From: Leifsonia shinshuensis
GTDB lineage: Bacteria > Actinomycetota > Actinomycetes > Actinomycetales > Microbacteriaceae
DNA: 64,000 nucleotides
NCBI RefSeq assembly: GCF_022606355.1
Contig: NZ_JAHHZQ010000001.1
Coordinates: 744,001-808,000 of the forward strand
Reading direction: 5' to 3'
In this document: piece after piece, positions 1-10,080 of the stretch
Layout: the number at the start of each line of letters is the position of its first letter
How positions within the stretch are numbered: the first letter of the stretch is position 1
The notes under the pieces: generated by a model
Database searches by the model: none
Told to the model about the DNA's origin: nothing
What the model saw: the letters and a program-made list of their open reading frames with translations, nothing else
Program-made: the position numbers and the translations under genes

Positions 1-531
1 CGCGGTGACCGGGTGCACCGCGTTCGCGCGCACGATCGTCTCCGGGGCGGCCTCCGACAGGCCGTAGTGGCGGATCTTGCCCTCCTCGATCAGTTCCGCC
101 AGCGCGCCGACGGTCTCCTCGATCGGTGTGCCGGGGTCCATCCGGTGCTGGTAGTACAGGTCGATGTGGTCGGTCTGCAGCCGCCGCAGCGAACCCTCGA
201 CCGACAGGCGCACGTTCTCGGGCGAGCCGTCGAGACCGCGCTCGTCCTTCGAGCGGTGCAGGATGGTGCCGAACTTGGTCGCGATGACCACCTTGTCGCG
301 GCGCCCGCCCGCGAAGGCGCGGGCCAGCAGCTCCTCATTCGTGTACGGGCCGTAGATCTCGGCGGTGTCGAAGAGGGTGACCCCGAGGTCCATCGCGCGG
401 TGGATGGTGCGGATCGAGCCCGCGTCGTCGGTGCCGGCCCCGGTGTAGAACGCGCTCATCCCCATGCAGCCGAGGCCGAGCCGCGAGACCTCGAGCTTCT
501 CCGTACCCAGTGTGATCGTCATCAATGCCAT
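1..531 (-). CDS. Aldo/keto reductase, 3' end cut by window edge
   Basis: NAD(P)H-dependent oxidoreductase of the aldo/keto reductase superfamily; the substrate cannot be read from sequence. The 177 visible residues cover the first half of the TIM barrel. The catalytic tetrad of the family is present: Asp55 and Tyr60 in FDTAEIYG, Lys86 in ATKFG and His129 in YYQHRMDP. The [11 protein letters not shown] stretch is typical of the YajO/PLR-like subgroup. The first ATG (531) is used here; a second in-frame ATG lies three codons in at 522. It is divergent from the RibD-like gene with 57 bp between them. The C-terminus lies outside the window. Confidence 0.9.
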   Translation of the reverse strand, partial: MALMTITLGTEKLEVSRLGLGCMGMSAFYTGAGTDDAGSIRTIHRAMDLGVTLFDTAEIYGPYTNEELLARAFAGGRRDKVVIATKFGTILHRSKDERGLDGSPENVRLSVEGSLRRLQTDHIDLYYQHRMDPGTPIEETVGALAELIEEGKIRHYGLSEAAPETIVRANAVHPVTA

Positions 532-588
532 ACCGTCACGATAGACCCGACGGCCGTGGGTGTCCGACCCTCCTGATACGGTCGCCGC

Positions 589-1119
589 ATGCCTCTCACC
601 AAGTACTACGTCGCGTCCTCCATCGACGGCTTCATCGCCGACGTCCACGATCGCATCGAATGGCTCGAGCAGTTCGGTTTCGAAGAGTTCGACGAGCACT
701 ACCAGGCGTTCCTGTCCGGCATCGGCGCACTGGTCATGGGCGCGACGACCTACGAGTTCGTGCTCGCGCAGGGTGCCTGGCCGTATGCCGAGATCCCCAC
801 CTGGGTGGTCACGCACCGCGCGCTGCCCACGATCGAGGGCGCCTCGATCACCTTCTTCGCCGGCGATGTCGGCCAGCTCGACGCCGAGGTTCGCGAGGCC
901 GCGGACGACCGCGACGTCTGGCTGGTCGGCGGCGGAGCGCTGGCCGCGCAGTTCGCAGACCGCGGCCTCATCGACGAGCTGCACGTGACCTACGTGCCCG
1001 TGCTCGTCGGGTCGGGCAAGCCGCTGCTCCCGGTCGCCGAGGCGAGCCGTCCGCTGGTGCTGTCGAGCAGCAAGACGTTCCCGTCCGGAAGCGTCGAGCA
1101 CGTCTACCGCTTCGCCTGA
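589..1119 (+). CDS. Dihydrofolate reductase family protein (RibD C-terminal-like)
   Basis: A 176-residue single-domain protein of the RibD_C/DHFR-like fold. Visible hallmarks are the N-terminal strand [13 protein letters not shown], the [10 protein letters not shown] segment that corresponds to the DHFR MGRxTYE region, and [13 protein letters not shown] followed by [17 protein letters not shown], the conserved nucleotide-binding end. Members are NADPH-dependent reductases of unknown substrate, not the essential folate DHFR. It stands alone between the divergent reductase and a long hairpin that separates it from convergent dxs. Confidence 0.85.
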   Translation: MPLTKYYVASSIDGFIADVHDRIEWLEQFGFEEFDEHYQAFLSGIGALVMGATTYEFVLAQGAWPYAEIPTWVVTHRALPTIEGASITFFAGDVGQLDAEVREAADDRDVWLVGGGALAAQFADRGLIDELHVTYVPVLVGSGKPLLPVAEASRPLVLSSSKTFPSGSVEHVYRFA

Positions 1120-1154
1120 GCCGCGCGCGCCAGCCCGCGCCGCGCGGGCCCGCG

Positions 1155-1213
1155 CCGAGGGGCACGTTGTTGTCACTTCGCGACGCGAAAAGTGACAACG
1201 ACGTGCCCCTCGG
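1155..1213. terminator. Long palindrome between convergent genes; repeat copy 1
   Basis: Left arm 1155-1178 (starts CCGAGGGGCACGTTGTTG) pairs with right arm 1190-1213 over 24 bp with a single G-U wobble; the loop is rich in CGCGA. It lies between the stops of the RibD-like gene (1119) and dxs (1238), so it can end transcription from both sides. There is no clear U-tract. The outer CCGAGGGGCACG/CGTGCCCCTCGG part recurs at 36378-36432, so it also looks like a dispersed repeat. Confidence 0.75.
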
Positions 1214-1237
1214 CTGCGGGCATAGTGCGCAGGTGCG

Positions 1238-3190
1238 TCAGGCGCGGCGCTTCTTGGCGTCGACGCCCTCCGGCGCCGGCTCCTCCGCGGGCAGCGGCCG
1301 GGCGATCGGGATGCGGCTGCCGAGCACCTGGGCGACCAGGTCGCGGGCGATCTTCTGCGGGGTCAGGCCTGCGTCGTCGAGGATCTGGTCGCGCGTCGCG
1401 TGGTCGATGAAGGCGTCCGGCAGGCCCAGCTCGTCGACGGCGGTGTCGATCCCGGCCTCACGCAGGTCTTGGCGCACCCGCGTGCCGATGCCGCCGACCC
1501 GCACGCCGTCCTCGATGGTGACGACGATCCGGTGCTCGGCGGCCAGGCTCAGGATGCTGCGCGGCACGGGCACGACCCACCGCGGGTCCACGACCGTCGC
1601 ACCGATGCCCTGCGCGGCGAGCCGGTCCGCGACCTTGAGCCCCAGGTCGGCCATCGGGCCGACGGTCACCAGCAGCACGTCTCGTGCGTCCGACTCGCGC
1701 AGCACGTCCACGCCGTCGTCGAGGCGACGCACGGCGGGGATGTCCGCCTGCACGTTCCCCTTCGGGAACCGGAGCACGGTCGGCGCATCGTCGACCGCAA
1801 CGGCCTCCCCCAGCTCCTCGCGGAAGCGGGTGCCGTCGCGCGGCGCGGCCAGCCGGATGTTCGGCACCACCTGCAGGATCGCCAGGTCCCAGATGCCGTG
1901 ATGGCTGGGACCGTCGGGGCCGGTCACGCCGGCCCGGTCGAGCACGAACGTCACGCCCGCCCTGTGCAGGGCGACGTCCATCAGCACCTGGTCGAACGCA
2001 CGGTTGATGAACGTGGCGTAGATCGCGACCACCGGGTGGAGGCCGCCGTAGGCGAGGCCGGCCGCGCTCGTCGCCGCGTGCTGCTCGGCGATCCCCACGT
2101 CGTGCACGCGGTCGGGGAACCGCTCGGCGAACTTGTGGAGGCCGGTCGGCCGCAGCATCGCCGCGGTGATGCCGACGATCTTCGGGTTCTTCTCGGCGAG
2201 CTTCACGATCTCGTCGGCGAAGACGCCGGTCCAGCTCGGCTTGGTGGAGCTCTCGATCGGCTCCCCCGTCTCCGGGTCGATCTGGCCGACCGCGTGGAAC
2301 TGGTCCGCCGCGTCGCGCAGGGCGGGCTCGTAGCCGCGGCCCTTCTGGGTGATCGCGTGCACGATGACGGGGGCGCCGTAGTTCTTCGCCTGGCGGAGCG
2401 CCTCCTCCATCGCGTGGATGTCGTGCCCGTGCACCGGCCCGATGTACTTGATGTCGAGGTTGGAGTAGAGCGCCTCGTTGTTCGAGAACCGGCTCAGGAA
2501 GCCGTGCAGACCGCCGCGGATGCCGCGGTAGAACGACTGACCGGGAGATCCGAGCTTGTCGAACGCCTTGCGGCTGCTGAGGTAGAGATTGCGGTAGCCG
2601 CGACGCGTGCGCACGGTGTTGAGGAACCGCGCCATGCCACCGATGGTCGGCGCGTAGGAGCGCCCGTTGTCGTTGACGACGATGATCAGCCGGCGGTTGT
2701 TGTCGTCGGAGATGTTGTTGAGCGCCTCCCACGTCATCCCGCCGGTGAGCGCGCCGTCACCGACGACGGCGACGACGTGCCGGTCGTCCTGGCCGGTCAT
2801 GCCGAACGCGCGGGAGATGCCGTCCGCCCAGCTCAGTGACGACGACGCGTGCGAACTCTCCACGATGTCGTGCTCCGACTCGGAGCGCTGCGGGTAGCCG
2901 GCGAGGCCGCCGCGCTGCCGGAGGCGGGAGAAGTCCTGGCGGCCGGTGAGCAGCTTGTGCACGTACGACTGGTGGCCGGTGTCGAACACGATCGCGTCGC
3001 GCGGCGAGTCGAAGACCCGGTGGATCGCGATCGTCGTCTCGACGACGCCGAGGTTCGGACCGAGGTGGCCGCCCGTCTTCGCGACGTTGGCGACCAGGAA
3101 GGTCCGCACTTCTGCGGCGAGCTGATCGAGCTCCTTGTCCGTGAGCCGGTCGAGATCACGCGGCCCGTGGATGGTTTCGAGGATGCTCAT
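1238..3190 (-). CDS. dxs: 1-deoxy-D-xylulose-5-phosphate synthase
   Basis: Thiamine-diphosphate enzyme that condenses pyruvate and glyceraldehyde 3-phosphate, the first step of the MEP isoprenoid pathway; cytosolic homodimer. 650 residues, the usual length. Seen in order: [15 protein letters not shown] near the N-terminus, the ThDP motif [16 protein letters not shown], the HGHDI segment, then the transketolase pyrimidine-binding domain (DVGIAEQHA) and the C-terminal domain ([11 protein letters not shown]). The start is taken at 3190 ([13 protein letters not shown]), as the frame upstream of it is unlike the family. A 10-bp hairpin separates it from acnA upstream. Confidence 0.97.
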   Translation of the reverse strand: MSILETIHGPRDLDRLTDKELDQLAAEVRTFLVANVAKTGGHLGPNLGVVETTIAIHRVFDSPRDAIVFDTGHQSYVHKLLTGRQDFSRLRQRGGLAGYPQRSESEHDIVESSHASSSLSWADGISRAFGMTGQDDRHVVAVVGDGALTGGMTWEALNNISDDNNRRLIIVVNDNGRSYAPTIGGMARFLNTVRTRRGYRNLYLSSRKAFDKLGSPGQSFYRGIRGGLHGFLSRFSNNEALYSNLDIKYIGPVHGHDIHAMEEALRQAKNYGAPVIVHAITQKGRGYEPALRDAADQFHAVGQIDPETGEPIESSTKPSWTGVFADEIVKLAEKNPKIVGITAAMLRPTGLHKFAERFPDRVHDVGIAEQHAATSAAGLAYGGLHPVVAIYATFINRAFDQVLMDVALHRAGVTFVLDRAGVTGPDGPSHHGIWDLAILQVVPNIRLAAPRDGTRFREELGEAVAVDDAPTVLRFPKGNVQADIPAVRRLDDGVDVLRESDARDVLLVTVGPMADLGLKVADRLAAQGIGATVVDPRWVVPVPRSILSLAAEHRIVVTIEDGVRVGGIGTRVRQDLREAGIDTAVDELGLPDAFIDHATRDQILDDAGLTPQKIARDLVAQVLGSRIPIARPLPAEEPAPEGVDAKKRRA

Positions 3191-3220
3191 GGATTTCAGT
3201 GTAGAACCGTGTGAATCGGA

Positions 3221-3252
3221 GGAGGCTCGGAACCGTGCGATCCCGAGCCTCC
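3221..3252 (-). terminator. Hairpin downstream of acnA
   Basis: Perfect 10-bp arms GGAGGCTCGG (3221-3230) and CCGAGCCTCC (3243-3252) with a 12-nt loop, 18 bp past the acnA stop and 30 bp before the dxs start on the same strand. No U-run follows. It probably ends or attenuates acnA transcription before dxs. Confidence 0.6.
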
Positions 3253-3269
3253 CCTTGACAACGGTCTGG

Positions 3270-6095
3270 TTACACCAGGCTCCGCAGCACGTACTGCAGG
3301 ATGCCGCCGTTGCGGTAGTAGTCGGCCTCACCGGGGGTGTCGATGCGCACGACCGCGTCGAACTCGACGACCTGCTTGCCCGCGGGCGAGTGCTCGGTGG
3401 GCTCGGCGACGACGTGCACGGTCTTGGGCGTGCGGCCCTCGTTGAGCTCCTCGAGACCCGTGATCGAGAACGACTCGGTGCCGTCCAGGCCCAGCGACTC
3501 GATGTTCTCGCCTGCCGGGAACTGCAGCGGGACGACGCCCATGCCGATCAGGTTCGACCGGTGGATGCGCTCGAAGCTCTCGGTGATGACAGCGCGGACG
3601 CCGAGCAGGCTCGTGCCCTTCGCCGCCCAGTCGCGCGACGAGCCGGAGCCGTACTCCTTGCCGCCCAGGACGACGAGCGGGGTGCCCTGTGCCTGGTAGT
3701 TCTGCGACGCATCGTAGATGAACGCCTGCGGGCCGTCGGCCTGGGTGAAGTCACGCGTGTAACCACCCTCGACGCCGTCGAGCAGCTGGTTGCGCAGTCG
3801 GATGTTCGCGAACGTTCCCCGGATCATCACCTCGTGGTTGCCCCGGCGCGAGCCGTACGAGTTGAAGTCCTTGCGGTCGATGCCGTGCTCGGTGAGGTAC
3901 TGGCCGGCCGGGCTGTCCGCCTTGATGGAGCCGGCGGGCGAGATGTGGTCGGTGGTCACCGAGTCGCCGAGCTTGGCCAGCACGCGCGCGCCGGCGATGT
4001 CGGCGACCGGGGTGGTCTCCAGCGTCATGCCCTCGAAGTACGGAGGCTTGCGCACGTAGGTCGACTTCGCGTCCCACTCGAACACCGAGCCGGTGGGGGT
4101 GGCGAGCGACTTCCAGCGCTCGTCGCCCTCGAACACCGAGGAGTACTGGTGGATGAACATGCCCTCGTTGATGGAGGAGTCGATCGTCTGCTGCACCTCG
4201 GCGGCGTCGGGCCAGATGTCCTTCAGGAAGACGTCGTTGCCGTCGGTGTCGGTGCCCAGCGGGTCCACCTCGAAGTCGAAGTTCATCGAGCCGGCGAGCG
4301 CGTACGCGATGACCAGCGGCGGGCTCGCCAGGTAGTTCATCTTGACGTCGGGGTTGATGCGGCCTTCGAAGTTGCGGTTGCCCGAGAGCACGGCGGTGAC
4401 GGCGAGGTCGCTGTCGTTGACCGCCTGCGAGATCTCGTCGAGCAGCGGGCCGGAGTTGCCGATGCACGTGGTGCAGCCGTAGCCGACCGTGTAGAAGCCG
4501 AGGGCCTCCAGGTCTTTCGTGAGTCCGGCCTTCTCGTAGTAGTCCGTGACGACCTTCGAGCCGGGGGCGAGTGTGGTCTTGACCCACGGCTTGGCCTTGA
4601 GCCCCTTCTTCGCGGCGTTGCGGGCCAGCAGGCCCGCCGCCAGCATGACCGACGGGTTCGACGTGTTCGTGCACGACGTGATCGCCGCGATCGCGACGGC
4701 GCCGTGGTCGAGCACGAAGTCGGTGCCGTTCTCCAGCTTCACCGGGGTGGGGTTGGAGGCCGTCTTCGGCGCGTGGCTGTGGTGCGTGTGCACGTGGTGG
4801 CTGTGGCCGTCCTCCGGCTGCAGCTCGCCCGGGTCGGAGGCCGGGAACGACTCGGAGATGGTCAGGTCGACCAGGTCGTGCGAGATGTCCGCGTAGTCGG
4901 TGAGGTCCTTCTCGAACTGGCTCTTCGCGGCGCTCAGCTCGATGCGGTCCTGCGGTCGCTTCGGGCCGGCGATCGACGGGACGACCGTCGAGAGATCGAG
5001 CTCGAGGTACTCGGAGAAGACCGGCTCGTTCGCCGGGTCGTGCCACAGGCTCTGCGCCTTGGAGTACGCCTCGACGAGGGCGACCTGCTCCTCGCTGCGG
5101 CCGGTGAGGCGCAGGTAGTCGAGAGTCACGTCGTCGACGGGGAACATGGCGGCGGTGGAGCCGAACTCCGGGCTCATGTTGCCGATGGTGGCGCGGTTGG
5201 CCAGCGGGACCTCCGCGACGCCGGCGCCGTAGAACTCGACGAACTTGCCCACGACGCCGTGCTTGCGCAGCATCTGGGTGATGGTGAGCACGACGTCCGT
5301 CGCGGTCACGCCGGTGGGGATGGCGCCGGTCAGCTTGAAGCCGACGACCTTGGGGATGAGCATGGAGACCGGCTGGCCCAGCATGGCCGCCTCCGCCTCG
5401 ATGCCGCCGACGCCCCAGCCGAGCACGCCGAGGCCGTTGACCATGGTGGTGTGCGAGTCGGTGCCGACGCAGGTGTCGGGGTAGGCCTGGAGCTCGCCGC
5501 CGATCTCGCGCGTCATGGTGACGCGGGCGAGGTACTCGATGTTGACCTGGTGGACGATGCCGGTGCCCGGCGGGACGACCTTGAAGTCGTCGAACGCGGT
5601 CTGGCCCCAGCGGAGGAACTGGTAGCGCTCGCCGTTGCGCTCGTACTCGATGTCGGTGTTGCGCTCGAGCGCGTCCGGCTGGCCGAACAGGTCGGCGATG
5701 ACGGAGTGGTCGATGACCATCTCGGCGGGGGCGAGCGGGTTGATCTTGTTCGGGTCGCCGCCGAGCGACGACACGGCCTCGCGCATGGTGGCGAGGTCGA
5801 CGATGCAGGGCACGCCGGTGAAGTCCTGCATGATGACGCGGGCCGGCGTGAACTGGATCTCGGTGTCCGGCTCCGCCTGCGGGTCCCAGCCGCCGAGCGC
5901 ACGGATGTGGTCGGCGGTGATGTTGGCACCGTCCTCGGTGCGCAGGAGGTTCTCCAGCAGCACCTTGAGGCTGAACGGGAGCTTCCGGTAGCCGTCGACC
6001 GTGTCGATCTTGAAGATCGTGTAGTCCTTCGACCCCACCGTCAGGGTGCTCTTCGCACCGAAACTGCCGAACTCTGAATCAGTCGTAGCTGACAC
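3270..6095 (-). CDS. acnA: Aconitate hydratase A
   Basis: Interconverts citrate and isocitrate in the TCA cycle, using a [4Fe-4S] cluster. Cluster ligands are visible as SCTNTSNPS and [12 protein letters not shown]; the swivel domain carries [10 protein letters not shown]. The start chosen is GTG at 6095 ([15 protein letters not shown], 941 aa) because GAAGGAG stands just upstream; an in-frame ATG at 6143 would add 16 residues without family resemblance. A histidine-rich insert ([13 protein letters not shown]) sits between the catalytic domains. The gene is preceded by a perfect 18-bp palindrome at 6205-6222 and followed by a hairpin. Confidence 0.97.
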   Translation of the reverse strand: MSATTDSEFGSFGAKSTLTVGSKDYTIFKIDTVDGYRKLPFSLKVLLENLLRTEDGANITADHIRALGGWDPQAEPDTEIQFTPARVIMQDFTGVPCIVDLATMREAVSSLGGDPNKINPLAPAEMVIDHSVIADLFGQPDALERNTDIEYERNGERYQFLRWGQTAFDDFKVVPPGTGIVHQVNIEYLARVTMTREIGGELQAYPDTCVGTDSHTTMVNGLGVLGWGVGGIEAEAAMLGQPVSMLIPKVVGFKLTGAIPTGVTATDVVLTITQMLRKHGVVGKFVEFYGAGVAEVPLANRATIGNMSPEFGSTAAMFPVDDVTLDYLRLTGRSEEQVALVEAYSKAQSLWHDPANEPVFSEYLELDLSTVVPSIAGPKRPQDRIELSAAKSQFEKDLTDYADISHDLVDLTISESFPASDPGELQPEDGHSHHVHTHHSHAPKTASNPTPVKLENGTDFVLDHGAVAIAAITSCTNTSNPSVMLAAGLLARNAAKKGLKAKPWVKTTLAPGSKVVTDYYEKAGLTKDLEALGFYTVGYGCTTCIGNSGPLLDEISQAVNDSDLAVTAVLSGNRNFEGRINPDVKMNYLASPPLVIAYALAGSMNFDFEVDPLGTDTDGNDVFLKDIWPDAAEVQQTIDSSINEGMFIHQYSSVFEGDERWKSLATPTGSVFEWDAKSTYVRKPPYFEGMTLETTPVADIAGARVLAKLGDSVTTDHISPAGSIKADSPAGQYLTEHGIDRKDFNSYGSRRGNHEVMIRGTFANIRLRNQLLDGVEGGYTRDFTQADGPQAFIYDASQNYQAQGTPLVVLGGKEYGSGSSRDWAAKGTSLLGVRAVITESFERIHRSNLIGMGVVPLQFPAGENIESLGLDGTESFSITGLEELNEGRTPKTVHVVAEPTEHSPAGKQVVEFDAVVRIDTPGEADYYRNGGILQYVLRSLV

Positions 6096-6204
6096 TGTGC
6101 CTTCTCCTTCGTCGGCAGGCGATTCACCGCGAGCCGTGTCCATCTTGGTCGTGCGTCGAAGCGTGTTTCCAGCAAGGTAAGCCTAAGTGGTCAGCTCAGG
6201 AAAG

Positions 6205-6222
6205 TATCTTGACGTCAAGATA
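6205..6222. promoter_or_regulatory. Perfect 18-bp palindrome upstream of acnA (candidate operator)
   Basis: TATCTTGACGTCAAGATA is a perfect inverted repeat in an AT-rich patch 110 bp upstream of the acnA start and just past the P-type ATPase stop. Its size and AT-flanked TCTTGA/TCAAGA arms suit a dimeric MarR-type repressor. A MarR-family regulator (TamR) is known to control aconitase genes in Streptomyces; whether this site belongs to a TamR-like protein is inference. It contains TTGACG, so it may also overlap a promoter -35 element. Confidence 0.6.
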
Positions 6223-6235
6223 AAATCTATCACGT

Positions 6236-8608
6236 TCACTCCCGGTCGAACACCAGGCCACGCCGCCTGGCAAACCGGTAGAAGAGCTCGATTCCGACCG
6301 ACCCGACGGCACCGACGGCGATCCCCCAGGCCAGCGCGGTGTCGAGGGAGAGGTGCATCTCGAAGAACGTCGCCGTGGCCGGGATCAGGCAGACCAGCAC
6401 GAAGGCCGCGGCGACCCCGCCGAGCAGGAACCACCGCCACGTGGTGAGCGGGCGCGTGAGCACGCAGAGGATCCAGAGCGAGACGCAGAACAGGGCGACC
6501 GTGGTCACGCTGCGCGCCTCGTGCAGCGGGATGGCGCGGTGCAGCGGCGCGTACGCGACCACCGCCGTCAGCCCGGCGATCACGCCTGTCGGGATCGAGT
6601 ACCGCAGGATGCGCGGGAGCACCCCCGGCGTGTAGATGCGCTTATTCGGCGCGAGGGCGAGGAAGAACGACGGGATGCCGATGGCGAGCGTCGAGACCAG
6701 CGTCAGCTGCCGCGGCAGGAACGGGAACGGCCATAGCACGACCGCGCTGACCAGCGCGAGCAGGATGCCGTAGACCGTCTTGGCCAGGAAGATATTGGAC
6801 ACGCGCTCGACGTTGGCGATGACCCGACGGCCCGAGGCCAGCACATCCGGGAGCCGGTCGAAACGGTTGTCGAGCAGCACCAGCCGCGACACCGCCTTGG
6901 TCGCCGCCGTCGCGGTCCCCATCGCGATCCCGAGATTGGCGTCCTTGATCGCCATCGCGTCGTTGACCCCGTCGCCGGTCATCGCGACCGTCCGGCCCTC
7001 ACGCTGCAGCAGGCCGACCGCGGTGCGCTTCTGCTCGGGGCTGACGCGGCCGAAGATGCTCGCGCGGCCCAGGGCGTCGGCGAGCTCCTCGTCGGTGCCG
7101 AGCGTGGAGGCGTCGATCGCCTCGCCCTCCATGTTCAGGGCGCGGGCGATGGCCTCCACGGTGACCGGATTGTCCCCCGACATGACGACGACGCGCACGG
7201 CCTGCTCGCTGAAGTAGCCGAGCGTCTCCGGGGCCTCCGATCGCAGGGTCTCCCCCAGGACCACGAGCAGCGCCGGCGCGACCCGCACGCCGGTGAGCGG
7301 CACGTGGGTGCCGCGCGGAAGCGGGTCGAGCGTGCGGGCGAGGGCCAGCGTGCGCCGGCCGGTCGCAGCGATGGCGTTCGCCCGCCGCAGCGCCTCGGCG
7401 TGGTCGGCGAGCACGCGCTCCGGAGCGCCGAGCACCCAGGAGGTCTCCTCGCCGTCGACCCGCATCACGAGCCCGCTGTACTTGGTCGCCGAGCTGAACG
7501 GGACGCGCCGCTCGATGCGGAACCGGTCGCTGCGGAACCGGGTCGACAGGATCCCGGACGTGGCGTTGCCGGTGTCGTCGGCGCCGAACGCCGCGAGCGC
7601 CGTCTCGGCGAGCTCGACCGGCACGTCCCCGATCGACTCGGTCCCCTCGAGCTCCAGCTCGCCCGTCGTGAGGGTGCCGGTCTTGTCCAGGCAGAGCACG
7701 TCGACACGGGCGAGCACCTCCACCGCCGCCAGCTCCTGCACGAGCACCTTGCGCGCGGCCAGCTGGATCGCGGCGACCCCGAACGCCAGGCTGGTGAGCA
7801 GCACCAGGCCCTCCGGGATCATGCCGACGACCGCCGCGACAGCGTCGAGGAGGGCGCGCCGCCAGCGGCTGTCGGTGAAGAGCTCGCCGAAACCGCCGTA
7901 CGCGAGCACGCGGCCGATCAGGGTCACCAGGATGACCGGGCCGAGGATCCAGGACAGGTAGACGAGGATGCGGTTGGTGGCGTCGCGCAGCTCGGAGTGC
8001 ACGAGCGAGTGCCGGCGGATCTCGCTGGTGAGCTTGCTGGCGTAGGAGTCGGCGCCGACGGCCGTGACGACGGCGTAGCCGGTGCCCGTAGCGACGTGCG
8101 ACCCCGACAGCAACTGCTCGCCCTCGTCTTTGAAGACCGGGTCGGACTCGCCCGTGAGCAGCGACTCGTCGAGCGAGAGTCCCGTGCTCTCGGCCACGAC
8201 CGCGTCGGCCGGGATCTGGTCGCCCGGTCGCAGCACGAGCAGGTCGTCGAGGACGACCTCCTGCAGCGGGATGGCGACGACCTCGCCGCCGCGCCGCACG
8301 CGGCTCTCCGGGGCGGCGAGCAGTGCGGCCTTGTCGAGCACCCGCTTCGCGCGGATCTCCTGGACGATGCCGATCAGCGCGTTGACGACGACGACGCCGT
8401 AGAAGAAGCCGTCACGCAGATCGCCGAGCAGCAGCACAGCGATGAAGCAGCCGGTGAGGATGCCGTTGAAGAGGGTGAAGATGTTCTCGCGGAGGATGTC
8501 GCCGAGCGAGCGCGAGCCCGGCTGGCGCTGGAGGTTGACCCGGCCGTCGGCCTGCCGTTCCGCGACCTGCGCGGCGCTCAGCCCCTCCCTGGTACGCGCG
8601 TCGAGCAT
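6236..8608 (-). CDS. P-type cation-transporting ATPase, CtpE-like
   Basis: ATP-driven cation pump in the cytoplasmic membrane, 790 residues. Order of features: short N-terminal domain, first helices, actuator domain with LTGES, the ion-site helix with IPEGL, phosphorylation motif DKTGTLT, nucleotide domain, hinge TGDGVNDA, and six C-terminal helices. The stretch around MIPEGLVLLTSLAFG and VLVQELAAVEVLARVD resembles mycobacterial CtpE, a Ca2+ uptake ATPase, so calcium is the best guess. No heavy-metal CPC motif or metal-binding domain is present. It is the last gene of the dut operon, 27 bp after DUF3159. Confidence 0.88.
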   Translation of the reverse strand: MLDARTREGLSAAQVAERQADGRVNLQRQPGSRSLGDILRENIFTLFNGILTGCFIAVLLLGDLRDGFFYGVVVVNALIGIVQEIRAKRVLDKAALLAAPESRVRRGGEVVAIPLQEVVLDDLLVLRPGDQIPADAVVAESTGLSLDESLLTGESDPVFKDEGEQLLSGSHVATGTGYAVVTAVGADSYASKLTSEIRRHSLVHSELRDATNRILVYLSWILGPVILVTLIGRVLAYGGFGELFTDSRWRRALLDAVAAVVGMIPEGLVLLTSLAFGVAAIQLAARKVLVQELAAVEVLARVDVLCLDKTGTLTTGELELEGTESIGDVPVELAETALAAFGADDTGNATSGILSTRFRSDRFRIERRVPFSSATKYSGLVMRVDGEETSWVLGAPERVLADHAEALRRANAIAATGRRTLALARTLDPLPRGTHVPLTGVRVAPALLVVLGETLRSEAPETLGYFSEQAVRVVVMSGDNPVTVEAIARALNMEGEAIDASTLGTDEELADALGRASIFGRVSPEQKRTAVGLLQREGRTVAMTGDGVNDAMAIKDANLGIAMGTATAATKAVSRLVLLDNRFDRLPDVLASGRRVIANVERVSNIFLAKTVYGILLALVSAVVLWPFPFLPRQLTLVSTLAIGIPSFFLALAPNKRIYTPGVLPRILRYSIPTGVIAGLTAVVAYAPLHRAIPLHEARSVTTVALFCVSLWILCVLTRPLTTWRWFLLGGVAAAFVLVCLIPATATFFEMHLSLDTALAWGIAVGAVGSVGIELFYRFARRRGLVFDRE

Positions 8609-8635
8609 CCCTCCCCCTTCTGGACGCGTGGCCGG

Positions 8636-9439
8636 CTAACCGGCGTTCTTCTCCGGCGAGCGCGGCGCCTGCTGCGGCTTCTGCGGGAACTGCCCCTTGA
8701 CGATGAACCAGGTCACCAGCAGCAGCGGTGCGTAGAGCGGCACGCCCATCAGCAGCTTGGTGAGCGCGAGCGCGCTGGTGGCCGCGTCGGTGTGCGCCAG
8801 ATAGAGCGGGACCTGGACGAGGAGCCGAGCGGCGAACAGCAGGAACCACAGGAACGTGAGCGCCTGCATGACACGGAACTTCGACCTGACGGACCGCCAG
8901 GCGAGCCCGTCGCCCATCAGGTAGCCGGCCGCGAGACCGATCAGCGGCCAGCGCACCAGGATCGAGATCAGCAGGGCGGCCGCGTACGCGGCGTTGGTCC
9001 AGATCCCCAGGATGAAGTTGTCCTCGCCGCGGCCGGTGATGAGCGCGAAGATCGCCGAGAGCCCGACGCCGATCAGACCGGCGAGCGCCTGCGTGATCGG
9101 CGTCTTGCCGATGATCCGCACAACGGTGAACACCACCGCGACCGCCGCCGAGACGCCGATGGAGAGCGGCACGTTCTGCGTGAACGTGAAGAGGATGAGG
9201 AAGACGAGCCCCGGGAGGATGGTCTCGAGCAGGCCGCGCACGCCGCCGAGCGCGGAGAGGAGCGCCGTACCGGTCGGCGCGCCGCCGTCGACCAGCTGGC
9301 CCATGCCCGAGTTGCGGGCGGCACGGGCGAGGGACTCGCCGACCGTGGACGCGACCTGATCGTCGCGCTCCTCCGCGCCGGTCTCGTCCGCGCCCTGCTC
9401 CGGGTCGCGCTGCTGCTCGGTCACGTCGCCGCCGCTCAC
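8636..9439 (-). CDS. DUF3159 family membrane protein
   Basis: 267 residues: an acidic, disordered N-terminus of about 55 residues (EQQRDPEQGADETGAEE), then about six hydrophobic helices, ending in a basic/proline-rich tail. The pattern and the LLSALGGVRGLLETILPGLVF start of the membrane part match the actinobacterial DUF3159 family, whose function is unknown. It starts with GTG that overlaps the TGA of DUF3710 by 4 nt (GTGA), implying translational coupling in the dut operon. Confidence 0.85.
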   Translation of the reverse strand: MSGGDVTEQQRDPEQGADETGAEERDDQVASTVGESLARAARNSGMGQLVDGGAPTGTALLSALGGVRGLLETILPGLVFLILFTFTQNVPLSIGVSAAVAVVFTVVRIIGKTPITQALAGLIGVGLSAIFALITGRGEDNFILGIWTNAAYAAALLISILVRWPLIGLAAGYLMGDGLAWRSVRSKFRVMQALTFLWFLLFAARLLVQVPLYLAHTDAATSALALTKLLMGVPLYAPLLLVTWFIVKGQFPQKPQQAPRSPEKNAG

Positions 9440-10080
9440 AGGGACGAGTAGCCGCTGTCGCCGGTGCTCGGCGCCGACGGCATCCGCAGCGGGATGAGGT
9501 CGCGCGGGGGCATCGGCACGTTGCCGCGCACCACGACGATGCTGCGGAAGAGATCCTCCACGAGCGCGGCGGCCTCCGGCTTGACGGCCGCGTCGCCGGC
9601 GATCACGCCGCGCAGGAACCAGCGAGGGCCGTCGACGCCCACGAACCGCGCGACCCGGGTCTCACCGGGCGCGCCCTGCGGAGGGGCGACGGGGATCTCG
9701 GCGACGAGCTCGGGACCGAAGACGCCGTCGCGCTCGCTGACCCGGCCGCCCTGGCGCTGCACCTGCTCCGCGATCTGTTCGCGGATCTCGTGCCACAGCC
9801 CGGTGGAGCGCGGTGCGGCGAACGGCTGCACCTGAAGGGTGGAGTTGGCGTAGTCGAGCCCGACCGCGACGACGCGCTGAGACTCCTCTTCGACCTCCAG
9901 CCGCAGGTGGAGGCCCTCGCGGGGCAGGATCTTGACGCCGCCGAGGTCGACATAGGGACGGACGGGGTTCGCCTCGCTCTCGTCGAGGGGACCTTCCGTC
10001 TCACGATCCTCCGGTGCGGACTTGTCCGCGTCCTGAGGAGCCGTGAGGTCCTCGCCCGGGGTGTCGCTGCTGTCGGTCAA
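9436..10080 (-). CDS. DUF3710 family protein
   Basis: 214 residues, soluble, with an acidic N-terminal tail followed by the conserved DUF3710 body (PYVDLGGVKILPREGLHLRLEVEE, then FVGVDGPRWFLRGVIAGDAA near the end). Function unknown. In actinobacteria it habitually follows dut, as here. The start is a TTG at 10080, chosen because AGGAGA lies 7 nt upstream and no ATG/GTG fits; this TTG overlaps the dut stop (TTGA). The 3' end overlaps DUF3159. Confidence 0.85.
   Translation of the reverse strand: MTDSSDTPGEDLTAPQDADKSAPEDRETEGPLDESEANPVRPYVDLGGVKILPREGLHLRLEVEEESQRVVAVGLDYANSTLQVQPFAAPRSTGLWHEIREQIAEQVQRQGGRVSERDGVFGPELVAEIPVAPPQGAPGETRVARFVGVDGPRWFLRGVIAGDAAVKPEAAALVEDLFRSIVVVRGNVPMPPRDLIPLRMPSAPSTGDSGYSSL

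Noticed and set aside
3135-6077. A 980-codon open frame opposite acnA, and similar long frames opposite parE, sigA, dxs and glnE
   Set aside because: High GC keeps antisense frames open. Translations are Arg/Ala/Val repeats without domains, and the opposite strand holds a clear conserved gene.
6170-6190. DtxR/IdeR-like iron box (TTAGGCTTACCTT on the minus strand) upstream of acnA
   Set aside because: Only one half of the 19-bp consensus fits, with mismatches; the other half is absent.
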